A stretch of DNA of 64,000 nt, from positions 395,520 through 459,519 of the forward strand of contig CALSNJ010000001.1 in NCBI GenBank assembly GCA_943787745.1, in the 5' to 3' direction. A program made the position numbers and the translations under genes. This DNA is from an uncultured Alphaproteobacteria bacterium. GTDB lineage: Bacteria; Pseudomonadota; Alphaproteobacteria; UBA6615. Below, one piece after another: positions 8,354 through 17,212 of the stretch (position 1 is the first letter of the stretch; every line of letters begins with the position of its first letter). The notes below the pieces were generated by a model. It was not told the origin of the DNA. It ran no database searches and was given only the letters and a program-made list of their open reading frames with translations.

Positions 8354-10678
8354 GTGAACGAGCTTTCCGGACGCTTTGGCAGTGACGAAGATTCCCTGCG
8401 CAGCGAGGACGCGCCGCTTCTGACGGGGGCGGGGCGGTTTGTCGATGACATCAATCTTGCGGGTCAGGCTTATGGCGCGTTTGTGCGTGCGCCGGTCGGG
8501 CATGGGAAATTGCGCGGTGTCGATGGGGCGGCCGCACTGGCGATGCCCGGTGTGCTCGCTGTGCTCACCGGCGCAGACCTGAAAGCCGCTGGGCTGGGAG
8601 ACATCCCGCCGGCGATCACCTTTCCCGGCAAGGATGGCATGGCGATGGCTGCCGCGCCCAAGCCGGTTCTGGCCTATGAAAAAATCCGACATGCCGGTGA
8701 GGCCGTGGCGCTTGTGGTGGCCGAAAGTGCTGCCCAGGCTGCTGATGCCGCCGAAGCCGTGGTGCTGGATATTGAGATACTTCCCGCCGTGCCCGCCGTG
8801 GCCGGAGCGCTGGCCGCGAACGCACCGCAGGTCTGGGATTCGGCGCCGGGCAATGTCGCCTTCGAATGGGTTGATGGCGATGAAGACGCGGTGCATGCCG
8901 CATTTGAGAGCGCGACACATATTTCGAAGGTCTCCCTGTTCGACAACCGGCTGGCGCCGGTTTCCATGGAACCGCGTGGCGGGATCGGGGAATGGGATGA
9001 TGCTCTCGGGCGCTACACCCTGACGGCGGCCACGCAGGGCGTGTCGCTGGTCAGCAAAACCTTCGCGGCCCATGTCTTCGAGACCGAACCGGAGAATGTG
9101 CGGGTGCTGACCCATGATGTGGGTGGCGGCTTCGGCATGAAGGCCCATCCCTATCCCGAATATGCCGCCGTGATGTTTGCTGCGCGTCAGGTCGGGCGTC
9201 CGGTCAAATGGTGCAACTCCCGACTGGAAAGTTTTCTGGCGGACACCGCCGGGCGCGACACGCTGATTGACGCCGAGATGGCCTTTGATGGGGGCGGCAA
9301 GGTGCTTGGCTTGCGGGTGAAGAACCGCGTCGGCATGGGGGCCTATCTGACGACTTTCTCTGCCGTATTTTCGACCAACAACACCAAAAATTGCCTCGCC
9401 AGCGTTTACACAATTCCGGCGATCCACATCGATGTGACCATGGCGCTGACCAATGCTGCACCGCTCGGGCCGTATCGCGGGGCAGGGCGACCCGAGGCCA
9501 TCATTGCCGTTGAGCAATTGCTCGACAGGGGCGCGAAGGAGCTGGGGCTCGACCGGGTAGAGATACGTCGTCGCAACATGATTGCGCCGGACGCGATGCC
9601 GTATCAGACGCCCAACGGGCCGATCTATGACTCCGGCGATTTCGCCGGGGCGATGGACAAGGCGCTGCAGCTTGGCGACTGGAACGGTTTTGCGGCGCGA
9701 CGTGCGGCCAGTGAGGCCGAGGGGAAACGCCGTGGCATCGGGTTGGCCTGTTTTCTGGAGGTTGCCGGCGGCATCCTCGACGAGACCGTCGATCTTCGGT
9801 TCGAGGGGGATGGCGCGGCAACGATCCGCACCGGCGTGCAGGCCATGGGACAGAGTCACCTGACCACCTATACGCGGCTGGTCGGCGAACGGCTGGGTAT
9901 CCCGGCTTCGAAGGTGCGCCTTGTTGAAGGCGACAGCCTTGAGGTGCCTGCGGGCACGCCGTCGGTCGCCTCGCGCTCGATGATGATGGCTGGCAGCGCC
10001 ATGGCCATGAGCTGCGACACGGCAATCGACAAGGGACGGGCGCTGGCCGGTCATGTGCTCGAGGCCTCTGCCGCTGATGTGGAGTTCACCGACGGTGTGT
10101 TCCGCATCAAGGGGACCGACCGTGAGATCGGAATCCTCGATCTGGCCGACCGAATCGCCGGGATGGAGTTGCCCGACGATCTGGCCGGGGGACTGGTCGC
10201 GGTGGAGAAATTTGTCTCACCGCAGATGACCTTCCCGAACGGTTGTCATATCTGCGAGGTGGAGATCGACCCCGAGACCGGGAAGGTTGACGTGGTTGGC
10301 TACACCGCCGTCGACGATGTGGGGAATGTGGTCAATGAAATGGTGGTTGAGGGTCAGGTGCATGGCGGGATCGCCCAGGGGCTGGGCCAGGTGCTCGGTG
10401 AGTGGGTCGTCTATGACACGGACGGGCAGCTGCTGACGGGGTCCTTCATGGATTATCTGATGCCGCGCGCCGATGATTTTCCGACGTTCCGCGTCGGTCA
10501 TCATTCTGTGCCCGCCACAACCAATCCGCTCGGCGTGAAGGGCGCGGGGGAATCCGGTGTTGCCGGGTCACTGCCGTCGGGTATGGCAGCGATCCTTGAT
10601 GCGCTCGACAGTGCCGGGGCCGGACCCATTGACCTGCCGATGACACCCGAGCGCATCTGGACCGCGTTCAACAAATAG
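8354..10678 (+). CDS. Xanthine dehydrogenase/CoxL-family molybdopterin-binding large subunit
   Basis: This 774-residue subunit carries the molybdenum-cofactor site of a hydroxylase of the xanthine oxidase superfamily, which hydroxylates an electrophilic carbon with water-derived oxygen. GGGFGMKAH (near residue 260) and PYRGAGRPEA match the cofactor-binding loops, and the catalytic base is the Glu of GVKGAGESG (about E733). It lacks the CoxL-specific CSFR loop, so it is not a CO dehydrogenase. Normally FAD and 2Fe-2S subunits are encoded next to it; neither is seen here. The GTG start at 8354 follows AGGAGA. A dienelactone-hydrolase-like gene follows after 9 bases, probably in the same operon. 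Confidence 0.85.
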   Translation: MNELSGRFGSDEDSLRSEDAPLLTGAGRFVDDINLAGQAYGAFVRAPVGHGKLRGVDGAAALAMPGVLAVLTGADLKAAGLGDIPPAITFPGKDGMAMAAAPKPVLAYEKIRHAGEAVALVVAESAAQAADAAEAVVLDIEILPAVPAVAGALAANAPQVWDSAPGNVAFEWVDGDEDAVHAAFESATHISKVSLFDNRLAPVSMEPRGGIGEWDDALGRYTLTAATQGVSLVSKTFAAHVFETEPENVRVLTHDVGGGFGMKAHPYPEYAAVMFAARQVGRPVKWCNSRLESFLADTAGRDTLIDAEMAFDGGGKVLGLRVKNRVGMGAYLTTFSAVFSTNNTKNCLASVYTIPAIHIDVTMALTNAAPLGPYRGAGRPEAIIAVEQLLDRGAKELGLDRVEIRRRNMIAPDAMPYQTPNGPIYDSGDFAGAMDKALQLGDWNGFAARRAASEAEGKRRGIGLACFLEVAGGILDETVDLRFEGDGAATIRTGVQAMGQSHLTTYTRLVGERLGIPASKVRLVEGDSLEVPAGTPSVASRSMMMAGSAMAMSCDTAIDKGRALAGHVLEASAADVEFTDGVFRIKGTDREIGILDLADRIAGMELPDDLAGGLVAVEKFVSPQMTFPNGCHICEVEIDPETGKVDVVGYTAVDDVGNVVNEMVVEGQVHGGIAQGLGQVLGEWVVYDTDGQLLTGSFMDYLMPRADDFPTFRVGHHSVPATTNPLGVKGAGESGVAGSLPSGMAAILDALDSAGAGPIDLPMTPERIWTAFNK

Positions 10679-10687
10679 GAGGCGCTC

Positions 10688-11398
10688 ATGCCACGCACCG
10701 AAGATATGCAGATCACCCTTCGTGATGGATCGAAGATGGGTGCGCATGTTGCTTATCCGGACAAGGAACCGGTGGGCGCGATCATCGCCATCATGGAAAT
10801 CTGGGGCGTCAACGACACCATGCGGGCTCATGCGCAGGAGTTTGCCGAAGCCGGCTGGATTACGCTGGTGCCGGATTTGTTCTGGCGCATGGAACCGGGG
10901 GTCGAGCTTTCGGATGCCGATCCGGCCGATTGGGACAAGGCGATCGATCTCTACTACGACTTTGACTACGACCTTGGTGTGGAAGACATGGAGGATACAG
11001 CGGCCTTCCTGCGCACCATTCCCGGGGGCAATGGCAAGGTTGGGACGGTCGGATATTGTCTGGGTGGCAAGATGGGGTATCTGATGTGCTGCCGGGGCTC
11101 GGATATCGATTGTGCGGTTGCCTATTATGGCACCTATATCGAGCACGCGATTGGGGAAGCGCCGAACCTCGCCAAACCGTTCCAGCTGCATCAGGCATTG
11201 GCAGACAAATGGGTGCCACCGGTGGTGTGTTCGTTCATTGAGCGCCGATTGTCAGCCAATCCCTTGGTCGAGATTCACAAGTATCCGGGTGCCGACCATG
11301 CCTTTGCGCGGCATGGCGGGACGACCTACAGCGCGCCGGAAGCCGAGCGTGCGCTCGGGCTATCTGTGGAATTTTTTGCGCGTCACCTGAACGATTGA
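10688..11398 (+). CDS. Dienelactone hydrolase family protein
   Basis: This 236-residue alpha/beta hydrolase has the cysteine nucleophile typical of dienelactone hydrolase (GYCLGG, Cys124), the conserved Glu in MEIWGVND (E37) and His204 in GADHAF. The family hydrolyses dienelactones formed in chlorinated-aromatic breakdown and related lactones or esters. The segment expected to carry the catalytic Asp reads ADKWVPP, which is a variant. AGGAGG precedes the ATG by 5 bases. The 9-base gap after the molybdenum hydroxylase suggests that both act on the same compound, for example hydroxylation followed by lactone opening. Confidence 0.85.
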   Translation: MPRTEDMQITLRDGSKMGAHVAYPDKEPVGAIIAIMEIWGVNDTMRAHAQEFAEAGWITLVPDLFWRMEPGVELSDADPADWDKAIDLYYDFDYDLGVEDMEDTAAFLRTIPGGNGKVGTVGYCLGGKMGYLMCCRGSDIDCAVAYYGTYIEHAIGEAPNLAKPFQLHQALADKWVPPVVCSFIERRLSANPLVEIHKYPGADHAFARHGGTTYSAPEAERALGLSVEFFARHLND

Positions 11399-11410
11399 GT
11401 ACCGTCCGCT

Positions 11411-11977
11411 TTACTGCGAAGCGTTGGCAGCCTGCATCGCGTTAAACCCGGCGGTGAATCCCTGTAATGAGACCGGTAGATCCACCGGCTTATCGGGTGT
11501 AGCCACGGGAACGATCGTCACCGTGGCCTGAATGCCCGATTTTAGCTGAATCAGTTCATCCTCGGTAAAACCGATCCGCGCGACGCAGCCGGCATCAGTG
11601 CACCATGAAAAGGGATACCGTTTTCCCGCAGCACCATCGATATTCATGGCCATTTGCGCCGTTAGAAGTGTCTCCAGCGGCGTGACGATGACGGCACCTG
11701 CAGCGGCGGCCTGGCCCGGCGCCAGAGCAAAAAGATTGATCTCGGCGATCGGATTTCCGTCCGCCTGGTTCAGTCGTTGATACATCTGACAACGCTCACG
11801 GCCGTCCGGGAGGCGCAGGCAGCGAATCTCCCATGCGCCGTGTGACTCCTTGACGAAGGTGGCATCAGCTGGCGCGCCCGCAGTCTGGGCGATCGCAGGC
11901 GCAGCGAAAAGCGCAAGCGCAGCAAGGGCGGAGAGGAGGGTGTGGTTCAGGCGTTTTATAATCATGGGACGTATCAT
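11411..11977 (-). CDS. Invasion-associated locus B (IalB) family periplasmic protein
   Basis: This 188-residue protein has a signal peptide (hydrophobic run ending APAIA-QT) and the IalB fold. The paired cysteine segments RCLRLPDGRERC and WCTDAGC are typical. IalB proteins are widespread in Alphaproteobacteria; despite the name, most are not virulence factors and their role is unclear. Two close ATGs (11977 and 11965) are possible starts; neither has an ideal ribosome-binding site. It converges on the dienelactone-hydrolase-like gene and diverges from the deiodinase-like gene. Confidence 0.8.
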   Translation of the reverse strand: MIRPMIIKRLNHTLLSALAALALFAAPAIAQTAGAPADATFVKESHGAWEIRCLRLPDGRERCQMYQRLNQADGNPIAEINLFALAPGQAAAAGAVIVTPLETLLTAQMAMNIDGAAGKRYPFSWCTDAGCVARIGFTEDELIQLKSGIQATVTIVPVATPDKPVDLPVSLQGFTAGFNAMQAANASQ

Positions 11978-12120
11978 AATCCTTGGCTGCGAGCCGGTAA
12001 ATGCTGGCTCTTACAGCGAGGCTTGATTCGCAAACAGCTGAAAAAGTCTGCTATAAGACCTGATAAGTGCGCAAATGATGCATATTGCGCCGCAAATTCA
12101 AGAAAAAGGGGAGCTTTGAC

Positions 12121-12948
12121 ATGTCTGAGGTTCAGAAACCTGTCTACAACAATTCGCGATTCCGCGTTGTTGACTACAATTTCGATACCTTTGTCGGCCC
12201 GGCCGCAGGGGAGAAATACATCGATGCCACTTTCACGGATCTGGAAAGCGGCGACGAGGTCAAGATTTCCGATTTTGATGGCAAGTGGCTGGTGATCGAG
12301 ACCGGGTCGTCGACCTGCTCGATGTATACCAAGAACATCGTCACCTATAAGGACATTGTTTCCGAATTCCCCGATGTGGAATTCGTCATGGTCTATGTGC
12401 GCGAGGCCCATCCGGGTGAGCGCATGGGGCCGCATCAGACGATGGAAGACAAGATCAAGTCTGCCAAGCTGGTCGCGCCGCGTTACAAGGAGTTCCGGCG
12501 TGTCCTGGTTGATGACCTTGAAGGCACATTCCACCGGGCCTATGGCGCGATGCCGAATGTGGTCTACATCATCCGCCCCGACGGGACGATCCACTACCGT
12601 TGCAACTGGGCCGCACCGCATCTGATTCAGGCCGCGCTTCAGGACCGTGAAAATTACCACAAGGTCGAAAATGCACCGACCGCTGAACTGCGTGCGACAC
12701 GTTCCATGCCGCACATGATGCGGACCATGTGGACCGGGGGTTTTGTTGCGCTCTACGATTTCTTCAAGAACGCACCGCTGACCGTGTCCAAGCATGTTCA
12801 GATTGACCGCTACTACGCAAAGCACGGCCGGTTCCGGAACCAGCCGCTGTCTCAGGAAGAGATTCAGGCGCGGATCGATGCCGGGGAAGTGGATGCGGAA
12901 AAGGCACCGGCACCCGATCAGGGCGCATCCAAGCAGGCCGCCGAATAG
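12121..12948 (+). CDS. Iodothyronine-deiodinase-like thioredoxin-fold protein
   Basis: This 275-residue protein resembles animal iodothyronine deiodinases over its central thioredoxin fold. GSSTC (Cys66) aligns with the G-S-C-T-Sec active site, with cysteine (codon TGC) in place of selenocysteine. VREAHPGE (residues 93-100) aligns with the deiodinase E-E-A-H segment, and VYIIRPDG with the downstream strand. This makes it a redox enzyme candidate acting on halogenated or thiol substrates; bacterial members are largely uncharacterised. The C-terminal 90 residues, ending in a charged Glu/Ala tail, are not part of the fold. AAGGGGAG sits 7 bases before the ATG. A terminator follows it. Confidence 0.75.
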   Translation: MSEVQKPVYNNSRFRVVDYNFDTFVGPAAGEKYIDATFTDLESGDEVKISDFDGKWLVIETGSSTCSMYTKNIVTYKDIVSEFPDVEFVMVYVREAHPGERMGPHQTMEDKIKSAKLVAPRYKEFRRVLVDDLEGTFHRAYGAMPNVVYIIRPDGTIHYRCNWAAPHLIQAALQDRENYHKVENAPTAELRATRSMPHMMRTMWTGGFVALYDFFKNAPLTVSKHVQIDRYYAKHGRFRNQPLSQEEIQARIDAGEVDAEKAPAPDQGASKQAAE

Positions 12949-12983
12949 GCCGGCACCTGCGCTTCAGTTTGATTTGATGGCAT

Positions 12984-13020
12984 CGGCCGTCCGCGTCATG
13001 CGGGCGGCCGGTGTTTTTTT
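12984..13020 (+). terminator. Intrinsic terminator after the deiodinase-like gene
   Basis: An 11-bp GC-rich stem (CGGCCGTCCGC with GCGGGCGGCCG, one G-T pair), a 5-base loop and a run of seven Ts. It ends 12 bases before the next gene, so the MFS gene would need its own promoter or read-through. Confidence 0.75.
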
Positions 13021-13032
13021 GGTGAGTACCGC

Positions 13033-14181
13033 ATGACTGAAAACCCGTTCCGCATCGCCGCACCCTTTGCCGTTTTTTATGGTGCGGTGTTCTTCATGTT
13101 CGGAATCATGCTGCCTTTCTGGCCGGTCTGGCTGGAAAGTCGCGGGCTGGGTCCCTCCGAGATTGGGATTGTCCTCGCGCTGGGCGCGTGGATGCGCGTG
13201 GTGACCGACCCGTTGATTACGCGCGGAGTGGATCGCTCAGGTCGGGGCAAGCAGGCCATTGTTGTGTTTGCGACCTTTGGCGTGTTGGCTTTTGCCGGGT
13301 TTTTCGTAGCGGATTCGTTTTGGCCGATTGTTCTTGTCACGCTTGTTTACGCGCCGATCTTTCACGTGTTGGTCCCGTTGGGTGAGGCCCAGACCATGGC
13401 GGCTGTGCTGCGGTACAAGCTCGACTATGGGCGCATCCGGCTATGGGGGTCGGCGACGTTCATTGTCGGCGCGCTCGGGGCGGGTTGGCTGCTGAGCGAT
13501 CAGGAAATTGGCGTTCTCGTGCCCGCCGGGTTTGCGATCCTGCTACTTGTCCTGCTCTCCACCTTTTTTCTGCGAGAACAGAATGTCGCGTCGCGCGACG
13601 TTCAGCCGGGGCGGTTTCTTGATCTGTTGCGTGACCGAGCGTTTCTCGCTTTCGCCATTGCGGCCAGCGCGGTTCAGGCCAGTCATGCGGTGCTCTATGG
13701 CTTCTCTGCGATCCACTGGGGAGCGGCCGGATTGTCGGAGACCCTGATCGGGTTTCTCTGGGCCGGCAGTGTGGTGGCGGAAATCTTGTTGTTCTCGGTG
13801 AGCGGTGCTGTCGTCCGGAAATGTGGCCCTTTCGGACTGCTCGCGATTGGCGCGGGCGCGGGTTTCGTACGCTGGATTATTCTTGCGGAGACCACCGCGC
13901 TTCCCGGGCTGATCGTGGCCCAAGCGCTCCATGCGGCGAGCTTCGGCGCGACCTATCTGGCCACGATGCACTTCATCGCAGCCCGTGCCCCTGACGGCCT
14001 CAAGGCTTCGGCCCAGGGCGCTTACGCCTCTGTATCGGGTGTCATGATGGGCGTCATGATGTTGTCCGCGGGCAGCCTCTATGCAGCCCTCAACGCCAAC
14101 GCATTCTATGCGATGGCCGCAGTCTGCGCTGTGGCAGGTATCGTCGGGGTGTTGGCCAAACACGCCGCGGCGCGGGGCTAG
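13033..14181 (+). CDS. MFS transporter, MFS_1-like (HcaT/LacY type)
   Basis: This 382-residue inner-membrane protein has about 12 hydrophobic segments. The N-terminus (FYGAVFFMFGIMLPFWPVWL) and the GRIRLWGSATFI segment in the middle are typical of the MFS_1-like family, which includes the 3-phenylpropionate carrier HcaT. An aromatic or organic acid is a reasonable but unproven substrate. The start lies just after a terminator hairpin, and no strong ribosome-binding site is seen. It converges on the CocE-type hydrolase gene. Confidence 0.8.
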   Translation: MTENPFRIAAPFAVFYGAVFFMFGIMLPFWPVWLESRGLGPSEIGIVLALGAWMRVVTDPLITRGVDRSGRGKQAIVVFATFGVLAFAGFFVADSFWPIVLVTLVYAPIFHVLVPLGEAQTMAAVLRYKLDYGRIRLWGSATFIVGALGAGWLLSDQEIGVLVPAGFAILLLVLLSTFFLREQNVASRDVQPGRFLDLLRDRAFLAFAIAASAVQASHAVLYGFSAIHWGAAGLSETLIGFLWAGSVVAEILLFSVSGAVVRKCGPFGLLAIGAGAGFVRWIILAETTALPGLIVAQALHAASFGATYLATMHFIAARAPDGLKASAQGAYASVSGVMMGVMMLSAGSLYAALNANAFYAMAAVCAVAGIVGVLAKHAAARG

Positions 14182-14204
14182 CGCCTGGACCTCGATCCAG
14201 GCGC
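14181..14204. terminator. Hairpin between convergent genes
   Basis: GCGCCTGGA and TCCAGGCGC are exact inverse complements around CCTCGA, starting on the last base of the MFS stop codon. No T-run is present on either side, so its strength as a terminator is uncertain. It may act for both converging transcripts. Confidence 0.5.
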
Positions 14205-14234
14205 CGCCGCGTCGGGCTTCCTCGTGTGTTTCGC

Positions 14235-15953
14235 CTACATGGATTTCCGGTTCTTCGGAATGATTGGCAGCAGCAGATGTGAGGGATGTTTGGGTCCCGT
14301 GTGGATGGTGGTCTTGCCGCCGAAGATTTCCTTGGGACGATCCGTCGGGTGGTCATGCAGAAACACACCCGAGCCGCGCGAGGGCACGTAAGCGTCCACG
14401 GCAGGACCCGGTCGATCGAAATCCTGACCGGAAATGTTCAGGGCGATCTGGAAGCCTTTTGGCAACACGATGCACTGGGGCCAGATTTCCACATCCACCT
14501 CGTAGATCTCACCCGGGATCAGCATCTGTTTGTCATCATGGGTGTGATAGGGGCGCCAGGGTTCGGATTTCTCTTCATCAAGCTTGCGATGGGAGACCCG
14601 GAGCCAGCCCTGTGCCAGGGGTGTCTTGGGATCGACCGTGCCCTGGAAATGGACCTCGCGACCCTTGTCGGAGAAGGCCTGCATGGTCACGAACAGATCA
14701 CAATCCTCTGTGGTGGAAGACACATACAGCTTGGCCACCATCGGACCCGTGATCTCGGTTTCGCGTTCCAGCGGTGCTGTGCGCCATGTGATGCCCCGGG
14801 TTAGCGCGCGGAATTCCTTGCCGCGTTTGGCCTTCGGCGCTTTCCAGTCGAGCTTGCCTTTGCCACCGGCATCGAGGAACAGCTTGGTCCACTTCGTGCC
14901 TTTGAGCGGCCATTCGCTTTCCTTGCGCAGTTCCACGTCATCGGTGAAGGGGCGGCGCAGATTGACCCAGACGCGGGGCTCCTTGTTCCAGCCGTTCTTC
15001 TCGCCCTTCAGGTAGTAGTCGAAGAAGCGTTTCTGCAACTCCATGCCGTATTCCAGATAGAACCATTCTTCATGGCGACCGGGATGGCCCTCGAGCCATT
15101 TCTCCTTGGAAGCGGCTTGTGTGAAGGCTTCGAAATTGCCGCGTGGATGCAGACCAAAGCCAGCCCAGCTCGCAGGGCTGAGGAAGGGGACCTTGACCTT
15201 GTCCCAATCCGGCGAACGGGACTGGTACCAGTCATCGTCCATTTCCCGAATGCGAAAGTTCTCCAGCGTGTCGGCACGGTTTTCTTTGAGCTCACGTGCG
15301 GACAGCTTGGCTGGACCTGTTGCGCTTTCGCCCATCCAGCGGTCCTTTGGTCCTTTGGCGTTGCCGTGTTGAACGGCTTCGACCTGACGCGGATACCAGA
15401 TTTCCATGAACTTGTTCGACAGGATGCCGCCATGGCGTGCCCAGTCACGGTAGTGATCGGCTGCACCCTCCCACGGGATCATCGCGGACAGATGCTTGGG
15501 CTGGAGGGCGGCCACCTGCCACTGGTTGATGGCGTAGTAGGAGACGCCGTTGAGGCCGACCTTGCCGTTCGACCAGCTTTGCTGTCCGGCCCATTCGATG
15601 GCGTTGGCATAGTCCTGAGTCTCGCGCGGCGAGAAGATATCCAGATAGCCCGGTGACCGACCGGCACCACGTGAATCGAGCCGCACACAGGCATAGCCCC
15701 AGGGAACCCAGATTTCCGGATCGACCGTTTCCCAGGTGAGCCAACGATGCTCCGAACCGGGGAGAATATCCGGGTGCATTTTGAGGAGCGATTCCCAGAG
15801 TGGCTTATAGTGTTCCTGATACTTCACGCCCTTGCCGTAAGGGCCGCCAGCCATGACGATGGGAACTTTGGCTTTGGTGTCAGGGCGATACACATCCGCC
15901 CGCAAAACGACGCCGTCATCCATTTTGATGGGTAAGTCACGTTCGATGATCAT
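14235..15953 (-). CDS. CocE/NonD family hydrolase (X-Pro dipeptidyl-peptidase S15 type)
   Basis: This 572-residue protein joins an alpha/beta hydrolase domain to a C-terminal jelly-roll (XPP C-terminal) domain, as in cocaine esterase and glutaryl-7-ACA acylase. The nucleophile is Ser138 in GLNGVSYYAINQW. LDSRGAGRSPG upstream is typical. No signal peptide is seen, so it is probably cytoplasmic. It hydrolyses esters or amides; the substrate is unknown. GGGAGGAAA lies 6 bases before the ATG. The upstream 267 bases are shared with the divergent ACMSD-like gene and contain the TTGTCCGGACAA palindrome. Confidence 0.85.
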   Translation of the reverse strand: MIIERDLPIKMDDGVVLRADVYRPDTKAKVPIVMAGGPYGKGVKYQEHYKPLWESLLKMHPDILPGSEHRWLTWETVDPEIWVPWGYACVRLDSRGAGRSPGYLDIFSPRETQDYANAIEWAGQQSWSNGKVGLNGVSYYAINQWQVAALQPKHLSAMIPWEGAADHYRDWARHGGILSNKFMEIWYPRQVEAVQHGNAKGPKDRWMGESATGPAKLSARELKENRADTLENFRIREMDDDWYQSRSPDWDKVKVPFLSPASWAGFGLHPRGNFEAFTQAASKEKWLEGHPGRHEEWFYLEYGMELQKRFFDYYLKGEKNGWNKEPRVWVNLRRPFTDDVELRKESEWPLKGTKWTKLFLDAGGKGKLDWKAPKAKRGKEFRALTRGITWRTAPLERETEITGPMVAKLYVSSTTEDCDLFVTMQAFSDKGREVHFQGTVDPKTPLAQGWLRVSHRKLDEEKSEPWRPYHTHDDKQMLIPGEIYEVDVEIWPQCIVLPKGFQIALNISGQDFDRPGPAVDAYVPSRGSGVFLHDHPTDRPKEIFGGKTTIHTGPKHPSHLLLPIIPKNRKSM

Positions 15954-16098
15954 GGTGTTTTCCTCCCGGTCATGGCGGCCGTTATTGGTTCAGCCGGTCT
16001 GTTTGGCGGGTACAAGCAGTCGATCAGTACCCGCTCTTGATTTCCACTATAAGAAACATTTCCTGTGGGACATAGTGAAGAAACCCAGAATTCCGCGG

Positions 16099-16110
16099 TT
16101 GTCCGGACAA
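16099..16110. promoter_or_regulatory. Candidate operator: TTGTCCGGACAA palindrome
   Basis: An exact copy of the 12-bp core found at 7248-7261. It lies 110 bases upstream of the ACMSD-like amidohydrolase and 145 bases upstream of the CocE start, in their shared intergenic region. The common sequence suggests that the two amidohydrolase genes answer to the same regulator. Confidence 0.5.
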
Positions 16111-16220
16111 ATCTGATTCGCTCTGTTTGGGCGTTTTCACGCTGTGAAACTTTAGATTCGCATCCGCAATCGCAATCGCTACCATCGCGCCAACAACAAT
16201 TCTGAGGCAGGGGGAAGAAC

Positions 16221-17189
16221 ATGGCGACGTCGACAGGCGAGCAGGTCATCGCAATTGAAGAGCATTACTGGGACCCCAATCTGGTCGCCCAATACGCCGA
16301 AGCAGACAAAATCGGTGGGGCTGGCAAGCTGCGCCCAAAACTTGAAGATCTGTATGACGAGCGAATTGCCGAGATGGATTCAGCCGGCATCGATATTCAG
16401 GTGTTGTCCCACGGCGCACCCTCGACCCAGCGTCTCGACCCTTCCAGTGCTGCGGAAATTACCCGCGCGGCCAACGACCGCCTGAAAGAGATCGTGGACG
16501 AGCGCCCGGATCGCTTTGCCGCCTTTGCCAATTTGCCGACACCGGACCCGGAGGCTTGTGCTGACGAACTCGAGCGTTGCGTCGACAAGCTCGGCTTTAA
16601 GGGGGCAATGATTCATGGCCTTACCCATGGTGTCTTTTTTGATGACCCAAGATTCTGGCCGATATTTGAACGGGCGCAGGCGTTGGATGTGCCGCTCTAT
16701 ATGCATCCGGCTGTGCCGGACCCGACCGTCGTCGAGAGATACTATCAGCCCTATGTGAAAGATTTTCCGGCACTGCTCAATGCGGGCTGGGGCTTCACGG
16801 TTGAGACCGCCACCCAGTGTATCCGGCTGGTGCTCAGCGGTGTGCTCGACAAATACCCCGAGACAAAAATTATGGTCGGTCATCTGGGTGAGGGCCTGCC
16901 GTTCCTGCTGTGGAGGATCGACCACGCGCTTTCGCGCCCCGGCAACAAACCTCTGTCTTTTCGCGAAGTGTTCAGCCGAAATTTTTACATCACCACCAGC
17001 GGGAATTTCTCGGACCCGGCGATGGTGTGTTCGTTGCAGGAGATGGGGGCGGATCGTATTCTGTTTTCTGTTGATTGGCCGTTCGTCCCCAACGGACTGG
17101 CAACTGATTGGATCGAACGTCTGCAGCTCAACGCTGAAGACAAAGCCAAAATTCTTAACGGCAACGCCAAGCGTCTTCTCAAGATATAG
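16221..17189 (+). CDS. Amidohydrolase 2 family protein (ACMSD / gamma-resorcylate decarboxylase-like)
   Basis: This 322-residue TIM-barrel metalloenzyme resembles the decarboxylases of the ACMSD family. The N-terminus carries IAIEEHYW (E13, E14, H15), the form seen in the resorcylate and dihydroxybenzoate decarboxylase branch where Glu replaces the usual H-x-H. VGHLGEGLPF and SVDWPF supply the remaining ligands. A non-oxidative decarboxylase or a hydrolase of an aromatic-derived acid is likely. GGGGGAAG precedes the ATG. The CoA-transferase and VOC genes follow within 25 bases each, suggesting one operon. Confidence 0.8.
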   Translation: MATSTGEQVIAIEEHYWDPNLVAQYAEADKIGGAGKLRPKLEDLYDERIAEMDSAGIDIQVLSHGAPSTQRLDPSSAAEITRAANDRLKEIVDERPDRFAAFANLPTPDPEACADELERCVDKLGFKGAMIHGLTHGVFFDDPRFWPIFERAQALDVPLYMHPAVPDPTVVERYYQPYVKDFPALLNAGWGFTVETATQCIRLVLSGVLDKYPETKIMVGHLGEGLPFLLWRIDHALSRPGNKPLSFREVFSRNFYITTSGNFSDPAMVCSLQEMGADRILFSVDWPFVPNGLATDWIERLQLNAEDKAKILNGNAKRLLKI

Positions 17190-17212
17190 AACCCCGACAA
17201 GAGAGTTTTTCA

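Noticed and set aside
8297..10054. A long open frame on the minus strand opposite the molybdenum hydroxylase gene, about 585 codons
   Set aside because: Its translation has no domain structure and is rich in Arg, His and Gly. This is the usual shadow of a GC-rich gene read in the complementary frame, and the plus-strand gene has clear motifs.
12310..12325. Possible selenocysteine codon in the deiodinase-like gene
   Set aside because: The active-site codon is TGC (cysteine), and no in-frame TGA or SECIS-like structure was seen.
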